Assembly (NCBI RefSeq): GCF_024158145.1
Contig: NZ_JAMYXM010000001.1
Location: 248,001 to 312,000 of the forward strand
Reading direction: 5' to 3'
DNA length: 64,000 nt
Source: Notoacmeibacter sp. MSK16QG-6
GTDB taxonomy: Bacteria; Pseudomonadota; Alphaproteobacteria; Rhizobiales; Rhizobiaceae
Shown: in pieces, positions 19,366 to 28,774 of the stretch
How positions within the stretch are numbered: position 1 is the stretch's first letter
How the letters are laid out: every line of letters begins with the position of its first letter
Translations under genes and position numbers: made by a program
Notes under the pieces: model-generated
Told to the model about the DNA's origin: nothing
What the model saw: the letters and a program-made list of their open reading frames with translations, nothing else
Database searches by the model: none

Positions 19366-20223
19366 ATGGCATCGGACGTGAGTAAGGCTGGCAAACTACG
19401 CAAGGCGATAATTCCTGCGGCGGGGTTCGGCTCCCGTATGTTGCCCGCGACCAAAAGTATTCCGAAAGAGATGCTTCCCGTCGTCGATCGTCCGCTCATT
19501 CATTATATCGTGGCCGAGGCGCTGGAGGCGGGAATTGAGCATGTCGCAATCGTTACGTCCCGCCAGAAGGGCGAGATCGAGGATTATTTCGACGAGCATT
19601 TCGAACTGGATCGCACGCTTCGCGAAGGCGGTAAAACCGAACTGGCCGACCGCCTGCAATCGGATGTGCCGGGCGTCGGCTCCGTTTCCTTCGTTCGCCA
19701 GCAGCGCGCAGAAGGTCTTGGCCACGCGATATGGAGCGCCCGTCAGCTGATCGGCGACGAACCATTTGCCGTTCTGCTGCCGGATATGCTGAAAGTGGGC
19801 GATAGTGGCTGCCTGACGGAAATGGCGGAGATGTACGCAGAGACCGGCGGGAATATTATTGCCGTTATGTCCTGCGATCCGGCCGACGCGCATAAATACG
19901 GCATCGTATCGCTGGAGGGCGAAGGCCCGCTTATCGATGCAATCGTCGAAAAACCCGAAAAGGGTACAGCGCCGTCCAACCTCTACGTGTCGGGACGATA
20001 CATCCTTCAGCCGGAAATCTTCAATATTATCGAGACGCTGGAGCGTGGCGCTGGCAATGAGATTCAACTAACCGATGCCATTGTGAAGCTGATGGAAACG
20101 CAGGAGGTCCGCGCCTGCGAATATCATGGCCACGTCTATGATTGCGGCAATCCTGGCGGCTACGTCTCGGCGAATGTCAACGTCGCCAAACGACGCGGCA
20201 TCGACTTCGAAATTCACGACTGA
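19366..20223 (+). CDS. galU: UTP--glucose-1-phosphate uridylyltransferase
   Basis: A 285-residue enzyme making UDP-glucose from UTP and glucose-1-phosphate. The nucleotide-binding motif IPAAGFGSRMLPATKS lies near residues 12-28, followed by PKEMLPVVDRP. The sugar-phosphate-binding VEKPEKG and the C-terminal DCGNPGGYV motifs are intact. The product feeds Ugd and LpsL, which are encoded later in this window. It converges with frcA; an inverted repeat (CGCCGCC/GGCGGCG) near 20242-20260 could stop either transcript. Confidence 0.96.
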   Translation: MASDVSKAGKLRKAIIPAAGFGSRMLPATKSIPKEMLPVVDRPLIHYIVAEALEAGIEHVAIVTSRQKGEIEDYFDEHFELDRTLREGGKTELADRLQSDVPGVGSVSFVRQQRAEGLGHAIWSARQLIGDEPFAVLLPDMLKVGDSGCLTEMAEMYAETGGNIIAVMSCDPADAHKYGIVSLEGEGPLIDAIVEKPEKGTAPSNLYVSGRYILQPEIFNIIETLERGAGNEIQLTDAIVKLMETQEVRACEYHGHVYDCGNPGGYVSANVNVAKRRGIDFEIHD

Positions 20224-20248
20224 AAGAGAATGGACTGATCGCCGCCAT

Positions 20249-21031
20249 TCAGGCGGCGGTCGCCACCTCGTCCGGTACTTTCGCGCCAGTCATATAGGCG
20301 ACAGCATCGCTCATCGAATGCTGTTTTGGATCGATGACGCAAAGCCGCCTGCCAAGCCGGTGAATGTGAACGCGGTCCGCCACTTCGAAGACGTGCGGCA
20401 TATTGTGGCTGATCAAAACGATCGGAACGCCTCGCGCACGGACATCCTGAATCAATTCAAGGACCTTGCGGCTTTCTTTCACGCCAAGGGCGGCGGTGGG
20501 CTCGTCCAGGATGATGACTTTGGAGCCGAACGCGGCCGCGCGCGCCACCGCCACCCCCTGGCGTTGGCCGCCTGAAAGCGTTTCCACGGCCTGATTGATG
20601 CTCTGGATCGTCATAAGGCCGAGATCGCTGAGCTTCTGACGAGCAATCTCCTCCATCTTCTTCTTGTCGAGCGCACGAAATACGGTGCCCATGACCCCGC
20701 TTTTTCTAATCTCCCGGCCCATGAACATATTGTCCGCGATGGAAAGAGCCGGCGATAGCGCCAGGTTCTGATAAACAGTTTCGATGCCGTGATCGCGGGC
20801 ATCCTGCGGTGAAGCAAAGTGAACGGGCTCGCCCTCCAGCACGATCTCGCCCTCGTCTGGCGTCACAGCGCCTGAAAGCGCCTTGATGAGGGTGGACTTG
20901 CCGGCGCCGTTATCGCCGATCACCGCAAGCACTTCTCCCCTTCGCAGTTCGAAGTCTGCATGGTCCATTGCGATGACCCGGCCATAGCGTTTGACCAGAT
21001 TTCTGGCGGAAAGAATGATGTCGTCGCTCAT
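20249..21031 (-). CDS. frcA: Fructose-type sugar ABC transporter, ATP-binding protein
   Basis: A 260-residue ABC ATPase with one nucleotide-binding domain, typical of FrcA rather than the double-domain RbsA type. Walker A is GDNGAGKST (about residue 38), the signature LSGGQRQGVAVARA, and Walker B VIILDEPTAAL. The start at 21031 overlaps the permease stop by ATGA. It energises the FrcC permease at the inner membrane. The neighbouring ROK regulator and fructokinase argue for fructose as substrate; ribose or mannose cannot be excluded. Confidence 0.93.
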   Translation of the reverse strand: MSDDIILSARNLVKRYGRVIAMDHADFELRRGEVLAVIGDNGAGKSTLIKALSGAVTPDEGEIVLEGEPVHFASPQDARDHGIETVYQNLALSPALSIADNMFMGREIRKSGVMGTVFRALDKKKMEEIARQKLSDLGLMTIQSINQAVETLSGGQRQGVAVARAAAFGSKVIILDEPTAALGVKESRKVLELIQDVRARGVPIVLISHNMPHVFEVADRVHIHRLGRRLCVIDPKQHSMSDAVAYMTGAKVPDEVATAA

Positions 21032-22101
21032 GCCGATACCTTCCTGATCCACTGGTCAACGGCGACAGCGCCGATGATGAGAAATCCGATAAGCATGTAG
21101 GTCCACTGGGGATCGGTGCCGATAATCCGCAGGCCCAGATTGAAAACACCGACGATCAATGCACCGAACAACATGCCCATGATCGAGCCGCGGCCGCCGA
21201 ATAGCGAGATACCGCCAATCACCACAGCGGTGATGCTTTCGATGTTGGTGAACTGGCCAGAGGTGGGCGATACCGATCCCAGCCGCCCGATCAAAACCCA
21301 GCCAGCGAAGGCGCAGATGACGCCGGCGAGAATATAGACGGACAGAACTGTCCGTTTGACTTGAACGCCTGAAAGTTCGGCTGCCTCCGCATCGTCGCCT
21401 ACCGCATAGACGTGACGGCCCCAAGCGGTGTTGTTCAATAAGTAGGCCAGGCCGATTACCAGGAGCACCATCGCTATAACGCCGAAGGTGAAGACGGCGC
21501 CGCCAATCCGAATGCTCTCGCCGAAAAACTGCAGAAGAGGCGCTTCCTGTGCGATCTCCTGACTACGGATGGTTTCATTGGCCGAATAGAGAAAATTGGT
21601 GGCCAGAAAGATCTGCCAGGTTCCAAGAGTGACGATGAAGGGCGGCAGCTTGACCCAGGCGACCAGAAAACCATTGATCGCGCCGCACAGAGCCCCAACC
21701 CCGAGCCCAATCGTAATGGCGACCGGCGCTGGCAGCCCGACACTCATCGCCATCTGCCCCATGACGACGGATGACAGCACCATGATGGCGCCGACGGACA
21801 GTTCGATTCCCGCGATCAGGATCACCAGGCTTTGGGCCGCGCCGACAATGCCGACAATAGCCACCTGTTGCAGAATGAGAGTCAGCGCGAACGCCGACAG
21901 AAAACGACTGCCGAGATAGAGCCCGAAAATCAGGATAGAAGCCGCCAGAACGATCAACGGCACCAAAGACGGATTGGAGTGCAGCGTATGCTGGATATTC
22001 TCCAGGACACTGCGTTTGCGCTCGAAACTCGCTACGTTTCGGCTCGAACCGGCCAAAACGGACTCATAATCGTCGGACTTCGACGTTTCCCCTGTGCTCA
22101 T
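21028..22101 (-). CDS. frcC: Fructose-type sugar ABC transporter, permease
   Basis: A 357-residue inner-membrane permease of the BPD_transp_2 family (RbsC-like) with about ten hydrophobic helices. An N-terminal cytoplasmic extension of about 45 residues precedes the first helix, as in FrcC proteins. The GGISLFGGRGSIMGMLFGAL motif near the C-terminus is the family signature. The start at 22101 has a GGGAGG element six bases upstream. It lies 122 bases after frcB and overlaps frcA by four bases. Confidence 0.93.
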   Translation of the reverse strand: MSTGETSKSDDYESVLAGSSRNVASFERKRSVLENIQHTLHSNPSLVPLIVLAASILIFGLYLGSRFLSAFALTLILQQVAIVGIVGAAQSLVILIAGIELSVGAIMVLSSVVMGQMAMSVGLPAPVAITIGLGVGALCGAINGFLVAWVKLPPFIVTLGTWQIFLATNFLYSANETIRSQEIAQEAPLLQFFGESIRIGGAVFTFGVIAMVLLVIGLAYLLNNTAWGRHVYAVGDDAEAAELSGVQVKRTVLSVYILAGVICAFAGWVLIGRLGSVSPTSGQFTNIESITAVVIGGISLFGGRGSIMGMLFGALIVGVFNLGLRIIGTDPQWTYMLIGFLIIGAVAVDQWIRKVSA

Positions 22102-22223
22102 GCCATGCCTCCCGGACTTGCTGGGCAAGCCATTTTGACCGCCCGTCTGAGACCGGCGTATGGCTAATGACCGGCAGGTTCGTGCCTGCCGGCCAAGATC
22201 GCTTCATTGTGGTCCGGAAATCA

Positions 22224-23258
22224 TCAGCCCCAGCAGCGATCGGTGCCTTCGGTCACATCGATGGACTCCACGCCATCGACCGCCTCGCCTGTCACGAGGC
22301 TAACGCCGGTGTCGGTGAAATTCTTGCCTTCGGTCGTTTCCGGCTTCGTGCCGTCCTTGGCGTAGGCCGCAATCGCTTCGATCCCCATGGAGGCCATCAA
22401 AAGCGGATATTGCTGGCTGGTCGCACCGATCACGCCGCCTTCGACATTCTTGACGCCCGGACAACCGCCATCGACCGAGACGATCATCACATCGCCTTCC
22501 TTGCCAACCGATTTCAGCGCCTCATACGCGCCGGCCGCTGCCGGTTCGTTGATGGTGTAGACGACATTGATGCCAGGGTCCTTTTGAAGGCAGTTTTCCA
22601 TGGCCTTGCGGCCGCCTTCCTCGTTGCCCTGCGTCACATCGTTGCACACGACGCGCGCATCATCTTCGTCGCCGATTACGTTTTCGTCCTTGGTATCGAT
22701 GCCGAAACCATCGAGAAAGCCCTGATCGCGCAGGACGTCGACGGTTGGTTGAGCCTCGGAAAGATCGAGCATGGCGATTTTTGCGTTTTCGGCTTCATCG
22801 CCGAGTTTCGCTTTGGCCCACTGACCGATGAGCTGGCCAGCGACGAAATTATCGGTAGCGAAGGTTGCGTCCGCCGCATCGATCGGGTCCAGCGGCGTAT
22901 CGAGCGCAATCACAAGAAGACCGGCATCACGGGCCTTCTGCACCGAATCGACAATCGCCTTGGTGTCGGATGGCGTAATAAGAATGCCCTTGGCGCCGGC
23001 CGCAATGCAGCTTTCAATGGCCTGAACCTGACTTTGATTGTCGCCATCGATGCGGCCAGCGTAGCTTTGCAATTCAATGCCAAGCTCCTGGGCTTTCTCC
23101 TGAGCGCCTTCTTTCATCTTGACGAAAAACGGATTGGTGTCCGTCTTCGTGATTAGACAGGCCGTTGTGGAATCCTGCGCGTTGGCCGGTGCGGACAGAG
23201 CCAAGCCAGCAAGGGCAGCGCCGGCCAACAAAGTCGTGCGAAAACAGATCGATTTCAT
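22224..23258 (-). CDS. frcB: Fructose-type sugar ABC transporter, periplasmic binding protein
   Basis: A 344-residue periplasmic binding protein of the ribose/galactose class (Peripla_BP_4). A signal peptide with the cleavage site near PANAQDS spans about residues 1-28. The mature protein starts with the typical [20 protein letters not shown] stretch. The start at 23258 has a GGGAGGA element eight bases upstream. It is the first gene of the leftward frcBCA operon and divergent from the ROK regulator gene, whose product probably controls both. Confidence 0.94.
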   Translation of the reverse strand: MKSICFRTTLLAGAALAGLALSAPANAQDSTTACLITKTDTNPFFVKMKEGAQEKAQELGIELQSYAGRIDGDNQSQVQAIESCIAAGAKGILITPSDTKAIVDSVQKARDAGLLVIALDTPLDPIDAADATFATDNFVAGQLIGQWAKAKLGDEAENAKIAMLDLSEAQPTVDVLRDQGFLDGFGIDTKDENVIGDEDDARVVCNDVTQGNEEGGRKAMENCLQKDPGINVVYTINEPAAAGAYEALKSVGKEGDVMIVSVDGGCPGVKNVEGGVIGATSQQYPLLMASMGIEAIAAYAKDGTKPETTEGKNFTDTGVSLVTGEAVDGVESIDVTEGTDRCWG

Positions 23259-23494
23259 GTGGTTTCCTCCCATCGATCAAAACATGACCGAGCGCGTGCA
23301 ACGCTCGATTTCGATCGTGCAAACCGGCCTCCCCCGGCTCGCTCCGAACTTTAGCATTGCGAGAAGAACGCGAGCTGTCAATAATAAATCACATCGATTT
23401 AGTAATTGACGCCTGCCCCTCGCCTCCTTCATTCTTATTAAGCTTCGCGCTGGCCGAGCTTTACGCTAGCCTAGCGAAGAGGGAGGAGGATTTG

Positions 23495-24730
23495 ATGGAC
23501 GATGCGGAGAATGTCTCAAACGAAGAGACCGGTCGTTTCGGGCGGGCTTCCAATCAGTCTGCTTTGCGCGAACACAATGAACGGCTTGTCCTGACGCTTC
23601 TTCGCAACAAAGGCCCAATGTCGAAATCGCATATTGCCAAGCTGACCGGCCTCTCGGCCCAAGCGGCTGGCGTGATTATGAGCCGGCTGGAGACGGAGGG
23701 GCTTCTGAGGCGCGGCGTTCCGCAGCGAGGCCGAGTGGGCCAGCCATCCGTGCCGATGGCGGTCGCGCCGGACTGCGCCCATTTCATCGGCCTGAAAATC
23801 GGCCGCCGCGTCAGCGAAATGGTTCTTATCGATTTCATGGGCAAGATTCTGCATCAGTGCTCGCAGCCGCATTTCTGTCCGACCCCCGACGAGACAATCA
23901 TCTTCGCGAAAGATGGTACGACAAAGCTCCTGGAAACATTGCCTGCCGAAGCGCGCCAGCGGGTCGCCGGAATCGGTGTCGCAACGCCATTTCAGCTTTG
24001 GGAATGGGCGGAGCAGATCGGCGCGCCGCCGGAGACCATCGCGTCCTGGCGAGACGCGGACATCGGTGCGCGGCTTCGTAAATGTTTCTCATGGCCCGTG
24101 CACATTCAAAACGATGCATCGGCCGCCTGCGGCGCTGAACTCGCTTTCGGCAATCCGCCGGAAAACAATTTTCTCTATTTCTTTCTGGGTTCACTGATCG
24201 GCGGCGGCGTCGTTCTGGATGGAAGCCTTTACACCGGCAGTCGCGGCAATGCCGGCGCTCTCGGCTCCATGCCGATCACCCGACGAGATCGGGGCGGACA
24301 CCTTCTGACCCAGTTGATCGATGTCGCGTCCATCTCCTCACTGGAGAGGAAGATGATTCTCGCCGACTTACACCTATCCGGCGTTCGTAACTCCCCGGAT
24401 AGCTGGACAGTGCCGGACGATCTGCTGGAAAGCTGGGTTCGGGAGGCGGGAGATGCGCTGGCCCAGGCTGCACTCGCCGCCTGTGCCGTGATCGACTTCG
24501 AGGCCGTTATCATCGACGGCAGCCTGCCGAAAAGCGTTCGCGCGCGGATCGTCGATCGGGCGAAGGATACGCTCTCCACCGTGAACGACCGCGGTATCGA
24601 CCTGCCAATCGTTCGGGAAGGAGCTGTCGGCGCGAATGCGCGGGCTTTGGGCGCCGCCAGTCTGCCGCTGTTCGATCGGTATCTGCTGCCACCGCGCTCA
24701 CTCTCGGCTTCACAGACATGGTCGGGGTAA
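23495..24730 (+). CDS. frcR: ROK-family transcriptional regulator
   Basis: A 411-residue repressor with an N-terminal winged helix (VLTLLRNKGPMSKSHIAKLT, about residues 28-80) and a C-terminal ROK sugar-kinase-like domain (FLGSLIGGGVVLDG, SRGNAGALGSMPI near residue 260). The cysteine-rich zinc motif of ROK kinases is missing, as in several FrcR-like proteins. The ATG at 23495 follows a strong GGGAGGAGGA element; the frame is open upstream but without a better start. Divergent from frcBCA and upstream of a fructokinase, it likely senses fructose or a derivative. Confidence 0.9.
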   Translation: MDDAENVSNEETGRFGRASNQSALREHNERLVLTLLRNKGPMSKSHIAKLTGLSAQAAGVIMSRLETEGLLRRGVPQRGRVGQPSVPMAVAPDCAHFIGLKIGRRVSEMVLIDFMGKILHQCSQPHFCPTPDETIIFAKDGTTKLLETLPAEARQRVAGIGVATPFQLWEWAEQIGAPPETIASWRDADIGARLRKCFSWPVHIQNDASAACGAELAFGNPPENNFLYFFLGSLIGGGVVLDGSLYTGSRGNAGALGSMPITRRDRGGHLLTQLIDVASISSLERKMILADLHLSGVRNSPDSWTVPDDLLESWVREAGDALAQAALAACAVIDFEAVIIDGSLPKSVRARIVDRAKDTLSTVNDRGIDLPIVREGAVGANARALGAASLPLFDRYLLPPRSLSASQTWSG

Positions 24731-24802
24731 AGCTTCCTTCCGGACCGCTTATTTTCATTCAGTTTCAATTGGAGGCGTCATCGAAAACGATGGCGAAATG
24801 TT

Positions 24803-25732
24803 ATGATCCTTTGTTGCGGTGAGGCTCTCATCGATATGCTGCCTCGCCAGACGAGCGATGGCGACACGGCCTTTCTGCCGGTATCGGGCGGCGCAGTCTT
24901 CAATACCGCTATCGCGCTCGGCCGCCTCGGCGCGCCTTCCGCTTTCTTCACCGGCCTCTCAACCGATGTATTCGGTGAACAATTATGCCGGTCGCTCGAT
25001 GAAAGCGGTGTCGATTATTCCATGGCGGCGCGGTCCGACCGGCCCACCACTCTCGCCTTCGTCAATCTCGTCGATGGGCAGGCCCGGTACAATTTCTACG
25101 ACGAGAACACCGCCGGCCGGATGCTTGAGCAAAACACCCTGCCCGACCGCAAAACGGCGTCGATCGACGCGCTCTTTTTCGGCGGCATCTCGCTGATTGG
25201 CGAACCGGCGGCGAGCACCTATGAGGCTTTCGCGCTGTCGGCGGCCGAACAGGTTCCCGTCATGCTCGATCCGAACATTCGTCCAGGCTTTATCAAGGAC
25301 GAGACGACCTACCGCGCCCGTATCGAAAGGATGATCGGAGCCAGCACGATTCTCAAAATATCAGACGAGGATCTGGCCTGGCTGTCGGGCGCGGGCGATA
25401 CGCAGGATCTTGCGCGCCAGTTGCTCGAGCGTGGCCCCGCCATGGTTGTCGTCACGCGCGGCGCTGAAGGCGCGTTCGGCGTCACACGAACGGCGCATGC
25501 CGCCCTGCCCTCCCGGCGAGCCGAGGTTGTCGATACCGTTGGCGCGGGCGACACCTTCAATGCAGGCGTCCTCTGCGCTCTTCACGAGGCGGGACGCTTA
25601 TCCCGTACGGCGATCGAAGCAATGAGCGATGAACAGATGGCCGAGTGCCTCGGTCTTGGAATCGAGGCAGCGGCAGTCACGGTAAGCCGGACCGGTGCAA
25701 ACCCGCCCTGGCGGCGCGAGTTGAAGGACTAG
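24803..25732 (+). CDS. frcK: Fructokinase (PfkB family)
   Basis: A 309-residue ribokinase-family carbohydrate kinase that should phosphorylate imported fructose. The N-terminal MILCCGEALIDMLPR and GGAVFNTAIALGRLG motifs bind sugar. The C-terminal VVDTVGAGDTFNAG carries the anion hole and the catalytic aspartate (about residue 250). It follows the ROK regulator gene after 72 bases and completes the frc catabolic set. Sugar specificity is inferred from context. Confidence 0.9.
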   Translation: MILCCGEALIDMLPRQTSDGDTAFLPVSGGAVFNTAIALGRLGAPSAFFTGLSTDVFGEQLCRSLDESGVDYSMAARSDRPTTLAFVNLVDGQARYNFYDENTAGRMLEQNTLPDRKTASIDALFFGGISLIGEPAASTYEAFALSAAEQVPVMLDPNIRPGFIKDETTYRARIERMIGASTILKISDEDLAWLSGAGDTQDLARQLLERGPAMVVVTRGAEGAFGVTRTAHAALPSRRAEVVDTVGAGDTFNAGVLCALHEAGRLSRTAIEAMSDEQMAECLGLGIEAAAVTVSRTGANPPWRRELKD

Positions 25733-25824
25733 CCGGTCTTCCTTAAAAACCAGGCAGGCGATGTTGTAATCTTTGCCCTTTGCCTATTGCGAAGCGAGGC
25801 CCATTTGGCCTAGATGCGGCGCGT

Positions 25825-25914
25825 GGAGAGGTGGCCGAGTGGTCGAAGGCGCTCCCCTGCTAAGGGAGTAGACGGGAGACCGTCTCGAGGGTTCGAATCC
25901 CTTCCTCTCCGCCA
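25825..25914 (+). tRNA. tRNA-Ser (anticodon GCU)
   Basis: A 90-base class II tRNA. The acceptor arms GGAGAGG and CCTCTCC pair fully. The anticodon stem CTCCC/GGGAG closes the loop CTGCTAA with anticodon GCT. A long variable arm (GACGGGAGACCGTC) is present. The T arm contains GGTTCGAATCC, and the encoded 3' end is G-CCA. It reads AGC/AGU serine codons. It marks the right edge of the core region before the AT-richer polysaccharide locus. Confidence 0.96.
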
Positions 25915-26650
25915 TTTTACGTTTGAGGCCTTTCTCAAAACGGTTTAGCTTTGAAAGTCACCCGTTATATTTGAATGTTGTAGAGCCGGGTCGGTAATGG
26001 GCCAGACGCTGTTTTGCGTTCGATCCCACGTTCACATTGTCTCTCCCACATTTTCCCGTGGCCATTAACGACGCATTTTTCGATATTGTTTCAATAACCG
26101 CTGCAGTCGACGGATTGACAGATCAGCAGCGCGCCGCGCTGGTCGGGGTTGGTTATCTGCTGCTGGCTCGGTACGCTCTCTGCCACGGCAGTTTTCAACA
26201 CGCCGATCTTTTACGTGAGGTCGCCGGACAATTTTTCGGAGGAGGTCGCCAGGGCAAAGACACGGCGTTTCGGCTTGGCTCTGGGAAGCCTCGTGGCCGG
26301 ACAGCCACGTTTCTACATCGGAGGCGACGAGCCCGGAACTGTACTATTGGGCTTTACCTGTTCTGGGATGGGCACGATTGTTGAGTGGAAGTGCTACCCG
26401 CGTGACCCAGACGATAAATACCGTGTTCTGATTGATCGATGCTACGCTGATGACTGTCTGATTTCAGTCGGCGAAGTCGAACGCGCCGGTGGCCCCGATC
26501 TATTCAGGCGTACGGCGGTCTGATTCAAAAGGCTACAGCAATAGGAATGCCCACGATCTTACTTGTCTAACAGGCCAAGGATCAGAGCTATCTGAGGTTG
26601 TCGCCCGCATAACCCGATTTAGCCTATCCACAATGAATACCCGGCAGTGT
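25915..26650. other. Region between tRNA-Ser and the polysaccharide locus
   Basis: A stretch of about 740 bases between the tRNA gene and the last gene of the leftward polysaccharide unit. It holds short overlapping open frames in two forward phases. The only one that reads like protein is listed separately. No inverted repeats, integrase fragment or second copy of the tRNA 3' end was found by eye. It may be decayed DNA at a locus boundary. Confidence 0.4.
26149..26523 (+). CDS. Hypothetical protein, doubtful
   Basis: A 124-residue open frame starting at TTG. The first 20 residues are hydrophobic (VICCWLGTLSATAVFNTPIF) and could be a signal or membrane segment. The rest is a mixed polar sequence with four cysteines (FTCSGMGT, EWKCYPRD, DRCYADDC). 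No family is recognised and no ribosome-binding site is obvious. An overlapping frame from 26037 in another phase also looks partly protein-like, so this may be one frameshifted gene remnant. Confidence 0.3.
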   Translation: MVICCWLGTLSATAVFNTPIFYVRSPDNFSEEVARAKTRRFGLALGSLVAGQPRFYIGGDEPGTVLLGFTCSGMGTIVEWKCYPRDPDDKYRVLIDRCYADDCLISVGEVERAGGPDLFRRTAV

Positions 26651-27784
26651 TCAGCGGCCTCTGTCAAGCAACGTTGTAATCCGCTCGATCACCTCGTTCT
26701 GCTGTTCATCGGTCATGTCACTGCCCGAGGGTAGGCAGAGACCGTTGGCGAAGAGGCGCTCGTCGACGCAGGCGCCGTGGTAAGGTGCTCCTGCATAGAG
26801 CGGCTGCATGTGCATTGGTTTCCAGAGTGGGCGGGACTCGATCCGGTGTTCCAGAAGTGTCAGGCGGATATCTTCACGCGCAATGCCGGTTTCGGTAGGG
26901 TCGATGGTTAAAGCCGTGAGCCATCGGCTTGAGTGCAATCCATCGGGCTCCGGCATAAACGCAATGCCAGGCCGCGAGAGAGCGCCTTTGTAGCGCGCGA
27001 AGATCTCGCGACGGCGTGCGACGCGAGCGTCCAGAACCTCGATCTGACCGAGCCCGATGGCGGCACAGATGTTGGACAGGCGATAATTGTAGCCAAAGGT
27101 GGAATGTTCGTAATGAGGCGCCGGATCTCGCGCTTGGGTTGCGAGAAAGCGCGCCTCGGCAGCCCAGGCCTTGTGACGGGTGACCAGCATACCGCCGCCC
27201 GAAGTGGTGATGATCTTATTACCATTGAACGAAAGAATCGCAGCATCGCCACCCGTCCCTGCCTTGCGCCCGTTCTTGTAGGTGGCGCCAAGGCTTTCGG
27301 CACTGTCGACGATCAGCCTAACGCCATACTGTTCTGCCAAGGCTTGCAAAGGCTCAAGATCCACCGACTGGCCGTAGAGGTCAGTGGGCACGATGGCTTT
27401 GGGCAAACGGTTTTCCCGCGAAGCCTTGGCAAGTTCTTCGGACAGCCATGCGGTATCAACGGTCCAGCTTGTCGGATCGAGATCGAAGAAGCGCGGTTTG
27501 GCGTTAAGGTAATTCACAGGAAAGATGCCGCCCGCAAAGGTCATGGAAGAAATCCAAACCTCGTCGCCCGAACCGACACCGGCGATGCGCAGCGCAAGAT
27601 GCAGAGCAGCAGAGCCCGATGATAAGCCAACGCAATGCACATCCGCGCCGAGGTACTCTCGCACGGACGCTTCGAAAGCGTCGAGTTGCGGACCAAGGGG
27701 GGCCACAAAATTAGAAGCAAAGGCCTCGGCGACGCGCCACTGCTCCTGGCCGGACATATGGGGGCGGGAGAGGTGGATGCGCAT
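26651..27784 (-). CDS. DegT/DnrJ/EryC1/StrS aminotransferase
   Basis: A 377-residue PLP-dependent nucleotide-sugar aminotransferase. The N-terminus MRIHLSRPHMSGQEQ is typical of enzymes acting on UDP-4-keto-6-deoxy-HexNAc (PglE-like). The PLP-binding lysine is in ILSFNGNKIITTSGGG (about residue 180). With the CapD-type 4,6-dehydratase at 45 kb and the PglC-like transferase nearby, it could supply a UDP-4-amino-4,6-dideoxy-sugar for the first residue of the repeat unit. It could instead replace the missing WbpE. It is the last gene of the leftward polysaccharide unit. The start at 27784 is chosen by comparison with the family. Confidence 0.88.
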   Translation of the reverse strand: MRIHLSRPHMSGQEQWRVAEAFASNFVAPLGPQLDAFEASVREYLGADVHCVGLSSGSAALHLALRIAGVGSGDEVWISSMTFAGGIFPVNYLNAKPRFFDLDPTSWTVDTAWLSEELAKASRENRLPKAIVPTDLYGQSVDLEPLQALAEQYGVRLIVDSAESLGATYKNGRKAGTGGDAAILSFNGNKIITTSGGGMLVTRHKAWAAEARFLATQARDPAPHYEHSTFGYNYRLSNICAAIGLGQIEVLDARVARRREIFARYKGALSRPGIAFMPEPDGLHSSRWLTALTIDPTETGIAREDIRLTLLEHRIESRPLWKPMHMQPLYAGAPYHGACVDERLFANGLCLPSGSDMTDEQQNEVIERITTLLDRGR

Positions 27785-27817
27785 CTGGTGATCCTGCCTT
27801 AGGGGCAACGCGACTTC

Positions 27818-28774
27818 TCAGGGCGCTCGGTAAGTCGGAAAGAAACCATTAGCCGGCGGCGGTTGCACCGGCAGACCGGAGAGGCGAGCATAGGACTTAG
27901 GGTCAAGAATTACGCGCAGCGCGTGAACGGGCACAGTCAGCCGAGAAAAACCGCGCTTGAAGCGCAAGAGTGCGTCGTCTGCCCCAGCGCGCCCCCCTCC
28001 GAGGACGAGGCGAGTCGAGCCACTCATGGCAAGTGTCGCGATGCGATTATGGAGTAAGTGCTTCAGTGGGCTCGCTGCTATTGCCCGGTCAGCCGTGGCG
28101 CCAAGGTGATAGTAGGTGATCTCTCCTTGTCGCAGGAAGATTCCCCCAGTCGCCACTCCCTCAGCGTCGTGCGCCAACCATAGTTCGGCCCCCGGTAAGC
28201 TGCATAGCGCCGCAAGATAGTCGGCGCTGAAGTGGTAGATGGCAGAGGCTCCGACCCGCCGCATGTTTTCGGTATATATATGGTGAAAGGCAGCGGCGTC
28301 GTCTGAGCGCTCTATACGAAGGTCATGACCTCTTCGTAGATCATAGCGGAGTTGTTTCCGATAGCCCGCCATCAAGTCTTCAACGCTCTGAGTCAAATCG
28401 ATGGCCACAACTTCCCCCACTTCGACACGAATGGCCGAGACGCCCGAGGATTTGGTTTCCGGTAGCGGAGCTGGGGTTTCGTTGGCGAGGCCAAGGCGCA
28501 GATAGGCTGCGATGTGTCCCTGCCTGCGTGCCGTTTCGCCCATTTCCGCGAGTCGGGCATCAGTATCGATTATACCTGCTTCATCGGGGACTGCGAAGTT
28601 GTCCGGATAGCCGTAAACCGAAACGAGGTCGGTCGCTCTCGTGGCAGAAATTGCCTGTGCGATGAGGCCAAGGACTGGCCCGCCCCCAAGGTCGAAAAAG
28701 GCTGGACGGCCGCCGAGGCGGTTAGCTTCAAGGGATACAAATGCGGGGTCGTCGAACACCTGAGGGCACGTCAT
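27818..28774 (-). CDS. GNAT/FemAB-like acyltransferase
   Basis: A 318-residue protein of the Acetyltransf_6 (BioF2-like/FemAB) fold. Residues 100-300 show the GNAT-like core: LTQSVEDLMAGYRKQLRYDLRR, LWLAHDAEGVATGGIFL and ITYYHLGATAD. The start at 28774 overlaps the stop of the upstream sulfotransferase by ATGA; longer frames upstream lie inside that gene. Proteins of this type in polysaccharide loci are presumed to acylate an amino sugar or add an amino acid. The same sulfotransferase-acyltransferase pairing recurs near 36.4-38.3 kb. Confidence 0.8.
   Translation of the reverse strand: MTCPQVFDDPAFVSLEANRLGGRPAFFDLGGGPVLGLIAQAISATRATDLVSVYGYPDNFAVPDEAGIIDTDARLAEMGETARRQGHIAAYLRLGLANETPAPLPETKSSGVSAIRVEVGEVVAIDLTQSVEDLMAGYRKQLRYDLRRGHDLRIERSDDAAAFHHIYTENMRRVGASAIYHFSADYLAALCSLPGAELWLAHDAEGVATGGIFLRQGEITYYHLGATADRAIAASPLKHLLHNRIATLAMSGSTRLVLGGGRAGADDALLRFKRGFSRLTVPVHALRVILDPKSYARLSGLPVQPPPANGFFPTYRAP

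Noticed and set aside
20240-20262. GC-rich inverted repeat between galU and frcA as a terminator
   Set aside because: The stem is plausible but lies partly inside the frcA coding end and has no T run on either side.
26037-26384. A 115-codon frame after the tRNA gene in a different phase from the listed hypothetical
   Set aside because: Its second half turns into an Arg/Gly-rich out-of-frame-like sequence. Only the possibility of a frameshifted remnant is noted under the neighbouring entry.
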